Counted from the stretch's first letter, positions 1 through 12,182 are shown. The stretch: DNA of 64,000 nt from Vitellaria paradoxa (GCA_019916065.1 CM034236.1:52232690-52296689), one strand, 5' to 3'. Program-made: numbers and translations. The notes: generated from the sequence alone by a model not told the origin.

Positions 1-1300
1 AAAATCGTAATTTTAGTTCCCATCACACATGTAAAGATAAAATCGTAATTTTAGTTTCCATCAACAGCGTCAAATTTTTTTTGCTCTTTCCCTCTCACTT
101 TCCCGACTATTTTCGATCAATTTTGGATGGATAAAAAAAAAAAAAGGTGAGATCCGTAGTTTTTTTCCTCCCTTTTTCTTTCCCATTTTCTATTCTTTCT
201 ATTTTTCCTCCCATACCAAACATTGTGAAAAGCTGCTTCCATCCTAATTTCTATCATTTCTTTTACTTTCCTTTCTTTCCTTTCTTCCAACTTTCTACCA
301 AACCAAAGAAGCAATTAGGCTCTATTTATGAGTTTGGGAAAGAAAAGAAAAGAAAAGAAAATATTAATTAGGAGAGAAAAGAAAAGAAGACAAATAATAA
401 TAGTTTCTCTCCATTTATTTGAGAGTTTGAAAGAAAAAAAGATAATTTTTTCTTTCTTCTTGTTTGAGAGTTGAGAAAAAATGAAAAGAAAAGAAATATT
501 TATCGTTATTTTACTGCTATACTCTTATATTATCAATAAACAAACCTTCTTATATTATCAGCAAATAAAGCTTAACCAGAATGCTATTATTAAAAAAACA
601 ATTAATGTAGAACGCTATTATTAAAAAAAAAAAAAGAAAAAAACAAACATATACATTAAAACAGCCGGAATACACGTATACATACACACATATATATAAG
701 AAGATGCAACCAGAGTATTCTGAACTAATTAAACTTGATATCACGTATGTATATATGAATGAATTATCTTGAAATGTTATTAAAAAAAAAAGAAAAAAAA
801 GAGCATAACATTATTGAAAAAAAAAAAAAACCTAAACTTTGAAATGGGTAAAGGGATGAAGGAATGGAGTTTGAGAAGAGTAATAAAACCTAATAAAGTG
901 ATAAAGTTAAAAAGGTTTAATTTGTAGTAATACATGTTCGTAATTTTTTTTCTTATTGTTTATTTTATGGATAAATGTGTCATTTTAAAAATTTTATTAA
1001 ACAACTTTTCTCTTCTCTCTATTTTTTCCCTTTTTTGGGAGAATGAAAATTTTAAAAACTAATCACTTAATTTTCTTCTCATTCTTTTCTTTTCTTCCCG
1101 CCCCAAAAAAAAAAAAAATATCACAAAGAAGAATTAAATTTTAAAATCTTTTATTTTCTCACATTTTTCCCATTTCTCTCCATCCAAACATGCTATTAGA
1201 GTCAAAAGACTGAAAGGAATTTTGATCAATCACTATTTCTAATTAATAATTCACCATTGCAAGAACAAGAAAACTATAGTTTTAGCATCCACTACAGCCT
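1..1300. other. AT-rich spacer with purine/pyrimidine-biased tracts, no gene
   Basis: I see no credible coding region. The stretch alternates CT-rich (about 150-300, 1000-1200) and GA-rich (about 320-500) tracts with short AGAAA-type repeats, plus A runs near 605-630 and 780-830. The phrase 'ccaaacatgctattag' near 1185 resembles the edge of a TIR-type element, but I could not pair it with a convincing opposite end. Confidence 0.5.
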
Positions 1301-1310
1301 TCTATATATA

Positions 1311-1350
1311 CTAGTTAAAGTGCATGTGCATTGCACGTGTAAATAAAATT
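1311..1350 (-). repeat. Helitron-like 3' terminus motif
   Basis: ACTAGT is followed closely by a near-palindrome (gcatgtgcattgcacgtg). Read on the minus strand this is a short GC-richer hairpin a few bases before CTAGT, the layout of a Helitron 3' end (hairpin then CTRRT). Related motifs recur near 8998, 9073, 12212 and 12716. No matching 5' TC end was found, and the base beyond CTAGT is not the T expected for the usual A^T insertion site, so the assignment is tentative. Confidence 0.35.
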
Positions 1351-2818
1351 AAATATGAAATTTAATTTAAACCAAAAATATATATAAAACTTTATTTGGC
1401 ATAGTTTGCTTTGTTTGGTTAAAATTATACTTTAATCTCTGAATCACATCTTGGTTAAAATTCTAATTCAAAGTCTAAGTCAGATTTTGATTATAGCATT
1501 TTTTTTTGGGTTAAAATTCTAATTATTTTGCTTTCAAATTATGTCTTTGTACTAATGGAATTTAACAATTAGATATTATTAATTGATAAGTATGAATTGG
1601 ATTGACATTTAAATTGCAGGTAAAGTACAGTTATTCAAGAAGGGGGAAATCCTAATTATGAGAGATATAACCCTTGTGCACCTTAGTAATTTAGAAAAAC
1701 ATAGATCTCCCATTAGAAAATAAAAAACTCATCTACGTGATTTATGTTTGTAATCTTTATCTATCCTTCTACGAGCTAAAAAATCTATTTCATGATTTGC
1801 CTTTTGCCCCTTCCCTATGTATCCAAGTCTACTTTGTAATAAGATTCATATTTATCCCTTCTTGATCTCTTTTCGTGGCTCCTACCATAGTCCTCTCTTA
1901 AATTTGGTTCAGCCTACCACAGTTGTTTCTTAAATTTAGTTTAGCAGTGTGTCTTTGTGATCTTCTTTTTGCTACTTGTTTATTCTAATTTTTCTTGTTT
2001 TCCATCTCTTTCTCTTTATGCTGTAATCATTTAACAGTGTCTCATAAGATATTAATTCAATTTAACAAATATAATGTTGTAAATATGGAGATGATTTGAT
2101 GTAAAGTTAATTAATTATAAATTGAAAATCCTAAATTTAGCAATTATTCTTTATCCTTGTTCTCAAACATCCTTATAAAATGGAAACCACTTAACTGTGA
2201 TGATAAGGAATATAACAAAATATAAACGAAACTCCGTGCCAAATTGGGAAATAGTCAAATTCAATTCATCTAAACAAGTTCAAATCTCAAGTAATGAGTT
2301 TTTGCAATGTGAATCCATCTCTAGTCATCAATCTTAACATTTAAGATTAATATTTCAGCAATCAGATTTAAGGATAATCCAATAAGTAGCAAGATGTCAA
2401 AGAGGAAACATAGCATTCTTTAAACTAAAAAAAAGTAGGATGCTTAAAAAATACATAAACTTAGACACCTTATGTTGAAATTCAAATTTCTCCGTATTAT
2501 TCCAGAGAGATCTCTCTGATATCAACTCAACCTCCCTAAATAACAAAATAACAAAATTCTTTAGAAGATCCAAATCAAGTAAATAAGATTAAAAAAAAAA
2601 TCAATAGACAATTTGCATACCTGTTTGAATTGGTAGACAAACCATTTGGAATAGCACCGATCTTTTTTTTGACCTTCAGTAGATTTACCTGTTCCTCGAA
2701 ATCACCTTCCACACTTCCTCATTGTTCTACTATTTTTGGTACTTATTTAGTTCACTACAAACATAAACACACCAACAAGTACTAAGTGGATAGTATGAAT
2801 AAACAGTTACAGAAGATG
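1351..2818. other. AT-rich spacer, no gene recognised
   Basis: Only very short ORFs occur. The sequence is AT-rich with no TIR pair, LTR or coding signature that I can support. Confidence 0.5.
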
Positions 2819-3846
2819 AGAGGTTTTGTTAAAAAAAAATGAATAATTTTAAACCGAAGGGGTTAGGGATGAGTAATATATTTAAGTTTGTTTCAAAAGT
2901 TAAGGATAAAATAGTTAAAAAGAATTTACAATTATTTAGATTTTTTACAGTAATGTATATATACACACAAACCACAAAAAATTAATTTTCACATCAAATT
3001 TTAATTATAAAAATGATATAATTTGGTGAATTTTATTCTCCCGCAAGATATAAAAAATTAAGTTTAATAGTCAATTGCTCCCATAATAATAAAATAATAA
3101 AAATATCAAAGTATTAATATTTTACTATTTTTGGATAAATATTTTTATTAAAAAATTATATTTTTAATTGTTTGGTTTGTAATAAATCTATTGAGATCTA
3201 TTCCAATAAATTTGCTGTTAGATGTAAGCGAATATATATTGTTATGTATATGTATATAATGATATAATATTAAAAATTAATACATGTTTAATAATTGATT
3301 ATAGAAGATGGAAGGTTTTAAGTTTACGAAAGATGGGAGGTTTTGTTAGGGAAAATGAATAATTTTAAACCGAGAAGGTTAGGGATAACATATTTAAGTT
3401 TGTGTAAAAACATAAGGATAAAATAGTTAAAAAAAATTACAAGTATTTAGATTTTTTACAGGAATGTAGATATACACACATACCACAAAAAATTAATTTT
3501 CACATCAAAATTTAATTAAAAAATGACATAATTTGGCGAGTTTTATTCTTTCGCAAGATATGAAAAATTAAGTTTAATTATCAATTGCTCCCGTACTTAT
3601 AAAATAAGAAAAAATTGTCAAAGTATTAATATTTTATTATTTTTTGGATAAAGATTTTTATTAAAAAATTATATTCTTAATTGTTTGGTTTGTAATAAAT
3701 CTATTAAGATCTATTCTAGTAAATTTGTTCTTAGATAAAGGCATGTATATATTGATGCTTATATATATGTAATGATTTAATATTAAAAATTAATGAATGT
3801 GTTTAATAATTAATTATAAAAGATTCAAGGTTTTGAGTTGAAAGTT
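2819..3846. repeat. Direct tandem duplication, about 518-bp period
   Basis: Unit 1 (about 2819-3336) and unit 2 (about 3337-3846) align along their whole length. Shared landmarks are 'ggttttgtta', 'aattttaaaccga', 'attaattttcacatcaaa', 'ttgtttggtttgtaataaat' and 'aataattgattata'. The copies differ by scattered substitutions and small indels, so the duplication is old. No coding capacity is visible; a T run and a short ORF of no known family follow. Confidence 0.8.
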
Positions 3847-4322
3847 TTGGATAAAAAGGCACAAAGGAACTTTTTTTTTTCTTTGAAAGGTAAATTTTTT
3901 TTTTTTTTTTTAATAAGGGGAGGAGGAAAATTCGAACTCAAGTTATGAGCGGGACAAAGAAACTCTTAATCACTGAACAGGTCACGCTCGACACAAAGGG
4001 ACTTATTTGCAAAGAAATGAACATTATGGTCCAAGTTGTACAACTATTGAAACTTTTACATGGTAGTAAAGATAAAAGATATATATATTTTTTTGGGTTG
4101 CCGGAGGGGTGGGTGTCGGAGGGCCGGGGGTTGCTTGTGAAGGCAGATCCCAAATAGAAAATATGGTCAAAATTTTTAAGGCGCATACATATATGCGCAT
4201 ATATATATATATATATCAGTTAAAAACGAAGTAATTAGTAGCTTCAACAAGATTTGATGCACCTCAGCTTGTTCCGAACTAATGATTTGAGAATTTAATC
4301 AGGTCAAAACACTGGTGTTCTT

Positions 4323-4537
4323 CTGGGGTTGGGGAGAATCCCACAGCTGTTATCTATGAGTGCGCACTGAGTGAAACCGGTCCCGTGGCCCTAACCGACA
4401 AAGAAGCACGAGGGAGTAAACTAGCCTAGGTAAGCCTTAGCTGACCGGCTCAGCCGAGAAGGCTGTGAAATGTGAATTTATTGATCCCAAGTCCTTCAGC
4501 CCGTCATCCGAACCAACTCGACTACCTTTTTCGAGGC
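4323..4537 (-). mobile_element. tRNA-derived SINE, copy 1
   Basis: The element reads 5'->3' on the minus strand. Its 5' part keeps an A-box-like TAGTCGAGTTGG, but the B-box region present in the 54.9-kb copy is replaced by AT-rich sequence, so the internal Pol III promoter is probably dead. It is flanked by an 18-bp perfect direct repeat, caaaacactggtgttctt, at 4305-4322 and 4538-4555, which I read as the target-site duplication. Body similarity to 50411-50670 and 54878-55188 is clear by eye. Confidence 0.8.
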
Positions 4538-4555
4538 CAAAACACTGGTGTTCTT

Positions 4556-5234
4556 GACATAATTAACTGTTGATCTTGAGAAGGTGATCGATTCTGACAC
4601 ACAAACTGCTGACCAGAAGCTCAAGGTTCAAAACATGGCAGCAGGAAAATTTGGCATATTGGGTTTAAGCAAGGACACATACAGACCTCCAATTCACCCC
4701 CTCCCCCTTCTTTTTCCACGAGGAACCGTGATGAGTCATGTTGGACTTGTTCTTGTAGAATAAATTTCAGATTGTGAATCACTCCATATGTCAATGATTT
4801 TCAGGGAGAATTTTCTTTTTCTTTTTTTTTTTTAATTGTCAACCAACAATTAAATTTCCCTAATTGCTATATTTATTTGAATTAATGTGAATTTAAATTA
4901 AATGATTTTTTTGTACTACTAATTAATATTTCTAGAAACCTTGGGCCTGATTTATAGATATATATATATATATTAATGATTTTTTGTCCTATTAATTAAT
5001 TTTTCTGGAAACCTTGGGCCATACACATATATATTTTGAGCTAGCGTAGAGGTTGGGCTGAAAGCGCATTAATTGTTTTGAATTACGTTTCTAGACTCAA
5101 TAGCCATCTTCGTCATTGTCGAAACAAATTGCTAGACTTCAAACTTGAAAGGAGCTGCCCTTGCTGTTGGATATAATTTCATGTTTTTGAAGAATTTTTT
5201 TCTTTCTTTCTTTTTTTTAATAATTTTAAGTTAA
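4556..5234. other. AT-rich spacer, no gene
   Basis: No coding region, RNA gene or paired repeat is recognised. It contains a T run (about 4820) and a TA microsatellite near 4960. The phrase 'gaaaccttgggcc' occurs twice (about 4936 and 5009), a small local duplication. Confidence 0.4.
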
Positions 5235-7552
5235 GGTTAAAGTGGGGTCCACATTTCATAAATGTAAGAACATGAAATAATTCATAAAAACATTAATTTT
5301 GTATGTTCTTTTGTTCAAAATTATAAATAAATTAAATGAAAATTGACTCTAAAATTATTACGTTGGCCATGAAAAAATTACGGCGAAAATGAGTTGTTCG
5401 ACGTTAATTTCTTATGAGATTTTGCATTGCCTTATATATGAATAGCTAATGATGTGGTTAGCTATAATTTTATTGCGAGTCCATATGATATGAAATTTAA
5501 ATATGGAATTAAAAATAAAAATTCGCAGTATCCCTTTGAAGTTATCTTCACATTCTTATAATTTTTTTTTTTTTTAATGGTGGAAGTAGAGTTTTCATTA
5601 AAAGACCTTCCCTGCCTTCAAAATAAATGCATATTTAAGCGAGGGACACAACTCCATTTGGAGTTCTACAAAATAATATAAATCTATACAAATTTTTATA
5701 AAATTTAAGTGTCATTTGATTTAGTTTTTTATTTTCTATTTACTGCTTTCATTTTATATTTTAAAAATTTCAAAATAAAGAAACTGAAAATAATCTATTT
5801 TTATTATTTTAAAATTTCTCTTATTTTGAATTAAAAACGTTCAAAATGATTTTTTGCCATTTTTCATTTTATATGTAAATTTATTTTCTGTTTTTTAAAA
5901 TAAATTTTGAAAATACAAGCAACCAAATACATTTGAACTTTTTCTTTGTTTTTAAAAGTATAAAATGGAAAATAAATTTAAAACAAAAAATAAAAAACAA
6001 AAATAGAAAATAAAAAATAAAAAATCAAACCAAATGAGTCCTTAAATTTTTTACTTACTTTACGAATTATGAGACTGTAATTTTCATAAAATTTATACTA
6101 ATTTATATAATTCTAAACACATCGGACGGACATGTGCCTTGGATGTGTTCCTTTACTAGGACTTTTGAAACTACAATCTTGCTCCAATTTTTCATATAAA
6201 GACAACTAGAAAAAAGATGAGTAGAAAATTGGAGAAATAGAAATGGGTAAATTTCACTAACCTCTTCTGAGGTTTCTGACACTAACAGAAACCTCCCCTG
6301 AAATTTCTAAAATAACATTGACCTCCCTTCCTTTACCAGATAGATTTCACTAACCTCCCCTGATCTATTTTTTTCCGTAAAAGTCCCGTTTGGAGTAAGA
6401 AAAAATAAGATAAATTGAGATAAAATATAGTTTAGGGTTGATTTTGGCGTCTTTTTTTTTTTCTGAAAAGTAGCAAACTGTGAGATAAATTGAGATAAAA
6501 TATAGTTTTGGGTTGATTTTGGCATCTTTTTTTTAGAAAGTAGCAAACTGTGAGAACGATTTTTCAAATCCGTTCCCACAAATTCAAAAAAAAAACGACA
6601 ATGATACTCGTTTGAAACTTTTTGATGTAAAGAATATGATTGTATAAAAAATTTATACATTCAAAAACATCAGGGGAGGTTAGTGAAATTTATCTGGTAA
6701 AGAAAGGGAGGTCAGTGTTATTTCAGAAACTTCAGGGGAGGTTTCTGTTGGTGTCAGAAACTTCAGGGAAGGGTAGTGAAATTTACCCAATAGAAATTGT
6801 CAAACGGGGAAGTTGAGTTCCCCTGCCCTCGCGCCTCAATAACAAGGAAGGAGCAGTAGAGAGTTTGGCAGCAAAACAAGTGAATAGGGGGGTTGGGTTT
6901 GGCGGTTCGGGGATGTGATTAGAAGGTCAAGTGTTATTAATTTTTTGGATCATTTACAAATATTTTGTCTATACTAATTTACGTTACGAATTTTTTGAAT
7001 CATCTATAGATTTTGACAATACTAATTTTTTTGGATCATTTAGAGATAGGTACAATCTTAAGAGGTTCCACTTTACCAAAGAATAAATAAAAATGTAAAA
7101 GTGATGGAAACAGATTTTAATAAAAATATAATAGACTAGAGAATTTGATGCAGGGCAAAAAAAAATTAAAAATAAAAATGCAATTTCTCTAATTTGGCCT
7201 ACATACATTATTCTCTTGAACGGGGATTTTAATAGAGATGCGCCGTATTTGAATTTAAAAAAAAAAAAGAAAAAGAAAAAGAAAAAGAAAGAAAAGGGAT
7301 ATGAAGTGACGCTGATGGGGAACAAAAATAAATATTATGATGATGCTATATTATTACAAATTTTCAACAATGTAGAATAATTAAAAAAAATATCACCTTA
7401 AAATAATAAATTTATTTACATTACTTGTCATTACTGTACCATTTTAATTTTGGTGGTAAAAATTTCAATAGAACATTATTGTCCAAAAATTAGTATAACT
7501 TCTTTGAAGTCATACCCTCGTTAGTCCCTAACAAGTTTTCTTTAATGTTCAC
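5235..7552. repeat. Segmental duplication, copy A (partner 14768-16566)
   Basis: Long colinear similarity to 14768-16566 in the same orientation. Shared landmarks in order: 'ttaaagtggggtccac', 'aatgagttgt.cgacgtt', 'atgatgtggttagctataa', 'ggtggaagtagagttttcat', 'cacgtgcctt/catgtgcctt', 'ttttcatataaagacaact', 'gagagtttggc', and 'acttctttgaagtcata' at the end. Copy A carries an extra 544-bp MITE at 6245-6788 and poly-A/AAAAG-rich sequence near 7258-7290. In copy B the gene at 16581-17117 begins a few bases after the end of similarity; in copy A no gene follows. Confidence 0.8.
6245..6788. mobile_element. Mutator-like MITE with long TIRs and 9-bp TSD
   Basis: The termini are inverted repeats beginning GGGTAAATTTCAC and ending GTGAAATTTACCC, with similarity running roughly 120 bp inward. 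A 9-bp direct repeat, aatagaaat, flanks it at 6236-6244 and 6789-6797. Long TIRs with a 9-bp duplication are typical of Mutator-like elements. The matching site in the other segmental copy (about 16055-16075) is empty, which confirms the boundaries. The interior (about 6388-6660) resembles, in reverse orientation, the right part of the MITE at 22800-23318 and has a short internal tandem duplication. There is no transposase. Confidence 0.85.
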
Positions 7553-7739
7553 GTTTATAGCCCTTCTTCTTGTAACTTCATCAAAATATGAGATATTATT
7601 ATGTGACAGTTATTTATTAACTCTTAATAAGTGCCATTAACAATACCTTTATTTCTCTTAATGGCTATAAATATTTATATATATATATATATATATATAT
7701 TTTATGCCACTGGATCATTTCGTTTCTTTTAAAACTGTG

Positions 7740-8185
7740 TGTAAGTGAAGAGAAGTTCGATTATATCATTTCATGTAAAACTGTCAAGTGAAGAGAAGCT
7801 TGATCCATTGATGGACTTTTGGTTAGGTGAACTCAATTTGAGCTCTTTCTTTCTGGACTCTAAGTTCGATTTAACCTCTTTCGTTCTTGAAAGTATAACT
7901 CGTAATGTTATGGAGGCTGCCCAGCTCGCCAAAACATCTGCCAAACCACATATCTAAACATCACCCAGCCACTCTGAATTCGATTTCGGCTCTCTTGTTC
8001 TTGAAATCATAGCTCTCAATGATATGAAGGCTGCCTCGCTTGTTGAAACATCAGACCACCCATCTAAACATCACCCAGTCACTCTGGGTTCAATTTCAGC
8101 CCTTGCGCTGCTGAAAGTATTGCTCTCAATGATACGAAGGCCGCGCCGCCCATCGAAACATCTACCAAACCACCTATCTTAATGA
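7740..8185 (+). repeat. Unidentified coding-like module with tandem repeats (relic)
   Basis: An open frame from 7745 gives 70 residues, then continues in tandem units of about 114 bp, roughly 38 codons. Each unit carries a pattern like S-x-F-D/N-F-x-S-x-x-L-E-x-I, then A-L-N-D-x-K-A-A and E-T-S. The first unit ends at a stop near 7955 and the third is frame-disrupted, so this is a decayed array rather than a working gene. Related modules lie at 9720-9830, 10625-10850 and 12283-12560. I do not recognise the family. Confidence 0.45.
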
Positions 8186-8569
8186 TAAGGATGCACAAGA
8201 GTCTTATGTGATTCTATAGGAATAGAAATCCAGTTTCAAAATTTATAGTTAGACGTATAGGATAAAAAAAAATTAAAAACAAAATACTACCTCCTATATC
8301 CAATTTCATATCTTTTAAACCAAATGTGTCTGTTTCATTATTTTAATCACTTATCTTGTAATTGCATGTTGATATCTATATATTCACCGAGCATTGGAAA
8401 AAGATGAAAGTGGGGGGAAAATAACAATAAAAATTAAATAAAAGAAGATGAAGAAATTAGTTGTAAGTGATTGGGAAAAGGGTTAACAATTAATGCACAC
8501 TGTGGTTCATAAACAACTGAGGTTATCAATTTTTTTCATTCCATTTTAATATTCTTTTATTTAATTGAA

Positions 8570-9404
8570 AAAACAAAATAAAAATCAGATGAAAATTAGG
8601 TAGGCAACAAATTTAGATTACTAATGTGAATAATCATTTTAAGGTTACTTAACCTCATACTTATCTAAAACTACAGAATAAATAAACTAATCATATAAAG
8701 AGAATAAGAGTAGGAAACTCATCACTTTCAAGGTGGACCAATCCATCGATCCATCGATCGAAATAAAATTTATTGACACAGTTGATCCATCAAAATAAAA
8801 AAATTAAATATTTTAAATAAAATTAATTTTATCGGATTTATTATTTTACCAACAACCTGTTCTGAACAAAATCCAATGGCCTAAAACATGTATGCATGCA
8901 TGCATGAGCACTCCTTCCCCTATTTTACATATATACCAACACACCATAGGGCGCACAAGTAATGGGTGTGTTCATTAACTTTATTTGTACATTTATATTT
9001 ACTAATAAAGGAAGCACGTGCAAGTACGTGCACATGTCATTTAATTTCAATATTTCTTATATGTTTATATTTACTAGTAAAACGAGCACGTGCAAGTACG
9101 TGCATATATCATTTAATTTAATATCTTTAACGAAAACTAGAGCCTCATCATCATCATCTTCTTCATCTAATGTCTTCTTTTCCTTAAGAATATGTACCAA
9201 AGAAGACGGCAGTGTAATGGTAAGATCAAGGCTCAAGTATTGATCATGTGGGACAGCAACCATCGCCCTCGTCGATGTATTATCGTCGCTGCAATGTGCA
9301 TCATCAGAAACTACCACCATTGCTAACTCATCATCATCAGAAAATGATTTTGTGGGCTTAGATTTAGAAGTGGTGGCCTTGGCCTTGCACTTGCACTTGT
9401 ACAA
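8570..9404 (-). pseudogene. R2R3-MYB C-terminal relic, copy 1
   Basis: On the minus strand 9404-9125 reads as a hydrophilic tail with KCKCKAKATTSKSK, an acidic patch and LSLDLTITLPSS, which contains an EAR-like LxLxL repression motif, then an acidic run. The same tail is found at 20270-20660 next to an unmistakable R3 MYB repeat, which is why I call this a MYB relic. The DNA-binding repeats are absent here. The 3' flank (about 8570-8750, 'actaatcat..aaagagaa' and 'caaggtggacc') is shared with the other two copies. A Helitron-like motif pair lies at about 8998-9120. Confidence 0.5.
8998..9122 (-). repeat. Two Helitron-like 3' end motifs in tandem
   Basis: Two copies about 73 bp apart of 'tttatatttacta..aaa' followed by 'gcacgtgcaagtacgtgca' and 'catttaattt'. 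Both contain the palindromic CACGTG and, on the minus strand, a hairpin followed by TTAGT or CTAGT. They belong to the same dispersed motif as 1311, 12212 and 12716. Confidence 0.4.
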
Positions 9405-10624
9405 AAGATGGAAAAGTTAATAGTGTTCCATAAAAAAAAAAAAAAAAAAAAAAGCAAATAGTGCGTAGCTATATAAACATCGAAAGGAAATTTGTTTCAT
9501 ATCACAATCACAATCGATTGCTTGCAATAAATGGAGATTAAATGTTTCATGTCACAATTGCCATCTATTACTTGCAATAAAATCGAGATTAAATGGGTCT
9601 CTGTCGCATGCATGAGTACTCCTAACACACATATATACCAACACACTATACCATAAGGTGTACAAGATTAAGTTTGCACCGTCAAATGCCTAATTAAATT
9701 TTTAGTTAGCGGAAGTGAAAGAGAAGCCCGATTAACAATGAACTTTTCACAAGAAGATTGGTTGAACTCTTTTTTTCTAGACGCTTAGTTTGATTTAGCA
9801 TAGCTCTTAATGATCCTGAAAATTTTTCCAAATTAACCAATCACACATAAAGTAATGAAACTAACACCAGAGAATTAACAAGGAAACCCTTTCACAGAGA
9901 GAGAAACTTTTATTACAAATTCCACTAGTAACGAGTTACAAGACTCTATTCAGATTATCTATGATTCATTCGTACAAATCCTCTTATCATTCTTGCTCTA
10001 TTTACTCGATAAACCCTAAAAGTGGATTTTTTTGCTTCACACAAAAATTTAAGAAAGATTACAAAGAAAAATAAGAGAAAGACCTATAAGCCCACAGAGA
10101 AAAAATTCTCTCTCTCACAAGACTTTATAATATACTCCTTCAGTTCTCTACTGTACATTAAGCTTGGGTGCGTATATATATACTTACAAAGTCCTATTCC
10201 AATTAGGACTAAAAACATAAACAGATTTCCTAAATAAAAATAGAATCTTCCATAAAATAATTTACTCGAACCATCGCACTCCCTGCATTATGCCTACGGG
10301 TATATTGCCAAAAGGTCGAAAGATTGCCTTCCCTATGCCCTAGCTGCGAGGTGTACTGTCTTATTTTTTTTCAACTTTAAGACTTTTGTTTCCTTTTCAA
10401 TATCTTCAAGATCCCTTGTTGATTTAGATATTATTCTTCCAATTGTATCTTCATTCTTTTGGAAAGTCTTAAGTTCTATTTAACCTAGGAAACATTCAAA
10501 TTTTTTCTTTTCTTCAATTTAAGAAGTATGAAAATCTTCTCCTCTCTTCAATTTAGGAAACATTCAAATTTGCCAAATTTAATTTAAAATTTTCTATGAA
10601 TTTGTCATTATAAAACTTTACAGA
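9405..10624. other. AT-rich spacer with a short relic of the 7.7-kb module
   Basis: At about 9720-9830 the phrases 'agtgaaagagaagcccgatta', 'atgaacttttcacaagaag' and 'attggttgaactc' match the start of the modules at 7745 and 12283. This copy is heavily broken. An A run lies at about 9430-9452. The remainder, including 9840-10260, has no recognised gene. Confidence 0.4.
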
Positions 10625-10850
10625 ACCACCTGCTGAAATACCCGGCAACTCAGTTGTCGATATGAACTCTTTCTTTGCAGAAGATATAGAAGCTGCCTCA
10701 CCCGTAGGCATCGAAACATCTACCAAGGCACACATCAAAACATCCAGTAACTCAGTTGTCAATGTGGGCTCTTTCTTTGTGGAAAGCGCTATGAAGGCTG
10801 CCTTGCTCGCCGGGTCAAAACATCTACCAAGCTTAATAGTCGACCCACAA
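10625..10850 (+). repeat. Unidentified coding-like module, 34-codon tandem repeat
   Basis: Two tandem units of about 102 bp each start 'aactcagttgtc' (about 10649 and 10748). They translate as N-S-V-V-x-x-x-S-F-F-x-E, then E/K-A-A and, in the first, E-T-S-T-K. The spacing of the 'gaggctgcc'-like and 'catctacc'-like phrases matches the modules at 7.74-8.19 kb and 12.28-12.56 kb. The frame stays open from 10662 to 10890 but nothing upstream looks like a gene start, so I treat it as a relic. Confidence 0.4.
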
Positions 10851-10892
10851 GCAAGACACACTAGTGTAAGCTATAAACTATATTATGTATGA

Positions 10893-11159
10893 GAAAAGGC
10901 ACCATGAAAGAATGAATGAAAAGATCGATTCTCCCGCTACCCTAATCCTTGGTCTAAAGAATGTATTGTTACTACTCCCATTGATTTATTTTTTACTTTA
11001 TAGTTTTTTAGATCGTGATTTATGATAATCTATCTATTTATAATTGTAATATAAATTATCAAATTATTTTAGTTGGATTTAATATTAATTCTATTAAAGA
11101 ATAACTCGACTTAATATTGATTCTATTAAATAATAACTTAAGTTTGACTCAAAATTTTA
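10893..11159. other. AT-rich spacer
   Basis: No coding or RNA signal was recognised. Confidence 0.4.
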
Positions 11160-11487
11160 TTAAAAATCACATGAAAATTAGCTAGACAACAAAATTCATA
11201 TTATTAATGTCAATAACCATTTTAAGGTTAATTGACTTCATACTCATCCAGAACTGGTAAGTAAATAACTATAGATTAAAGAAACTAATCATCTAAAAAG
11301 AAGAAAGGTAGACGACCCATCACTTTCCAGGTGGACCGTAAATGTCATCGGTACTAGAGCCTTATCATTATCATCTTCATCTAGTGTCTTCTTTTCCTCA
11401 AAGATCAATAGGCACTGAAGAAGAGTACTGTAGTACAATGGTAAGATCAATGCTTAAATATTGATCATATGGAACAGCAGCCATCCA
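11160..11487 (-). pseudogene. R2R3-MYB C-terminal relic, copy 2
   Basis: A shorter, more decayed version of the block at 8570-9404. It shares the 3' flank 'aaactaatcatctaaa' with 'ccaggtggacc', then 'ctagagcct.atcat', 'tcatctagtgtcttctttt', 'atggtaagatcaa' and 'attgatcat'. The frame is destroyed by substitutions and the copy stops near 'cagccatcc', before the KATTSKSK-type tail and MYB repeat seen in copy 3. Confidence 0.5.
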
Positions 11488-11543
11488 CTTAGCTTCCTTA
11501 CACTTTTTTGGTATCCAAATGTTTAGTTAATTAGTTTCCTGAT

Positions 11544-12182
11544 TGTTAGTCAAATTCTTTTTAGTTATACTTACCTACCATAAGATTACAATTGTACTTT
11601 ATATATACAATCTATTATATCTATTGAAATTAATACCATAATTTTATTCTTCTCTCAAATCTTTTATGGTATCAGAGCATTGTTCTTAAATCCTAGCCAT
11701 CTTCCTTTTTTTCTCCATACCTACAACCCAGCAGTTTCCACCATGGCCAAACAAAATCAGCTTATAATTCTCAATACACAAGAACCCACCAAACCTCTCA
11801 ATGTTATTAACATTAATAACTCCATCAAACTTACATCTACCAACTATCTCTCATAAAAACTTCAGTTAAAAGCAATTTAATTGGCTATGACCTCTACAAG
11901 TTCATTGATGGATATTATCCTACTCCTCCAACCATAACCACTGCCAACAATGTCATTACTCTCAATCTATAACATCAAACATGGCAGTGTCAAGATAAAC
12001 TCATCCTTGGTATTCTTGTTAACTTTCTCACGTCATCTCTCTTTCCTCTTATCTCTCAATCACAAACCTCCCGTGATGCCTAGCATATCTTTACCAACAC
12101 CTATGCTAGGCCTTTTCATGGACACATCAAACAGATTAAAGAACAAGTCAAGCATGCAACCAATGGTGCACAGTCAATTTTA
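11544..12182 (+). mobile_element. Copia-type retrotransposon 5' fragment (LTR, PBS, partial gag)
   Basis: A short putative LTR (about 11544-11657, TG..CA) is followed at 11667 by TGGTATCAGAGC, a perfect initiator-tRNA-Met-type primer-binding site. The gag start at 11743 (ATG GCC AAA CAA) runs into a plant Copia gag N-terminal domain, with I-K-L-T-S-T-N-Y-L-S followed by a stop where Trp is usual, and L-G-I-L-V-N-F. Stops and frameshifts break it. It ends abruptly near 12182 beside a Helitron-like motif, with no pol and no 3' LTR. Confidence 0.75.

Noticed and set aside
6307..6660. 117-codon minus-strand ORF
   Set aside because: It falls inside the MULE-MITE and includes a low-complexity internal duplication. 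No family resemblance.
10022..10237. 71-codon plus-strand ORF
   Set aside because: Lysine-rich translation of AT-rich sequence, with no family resemblance.
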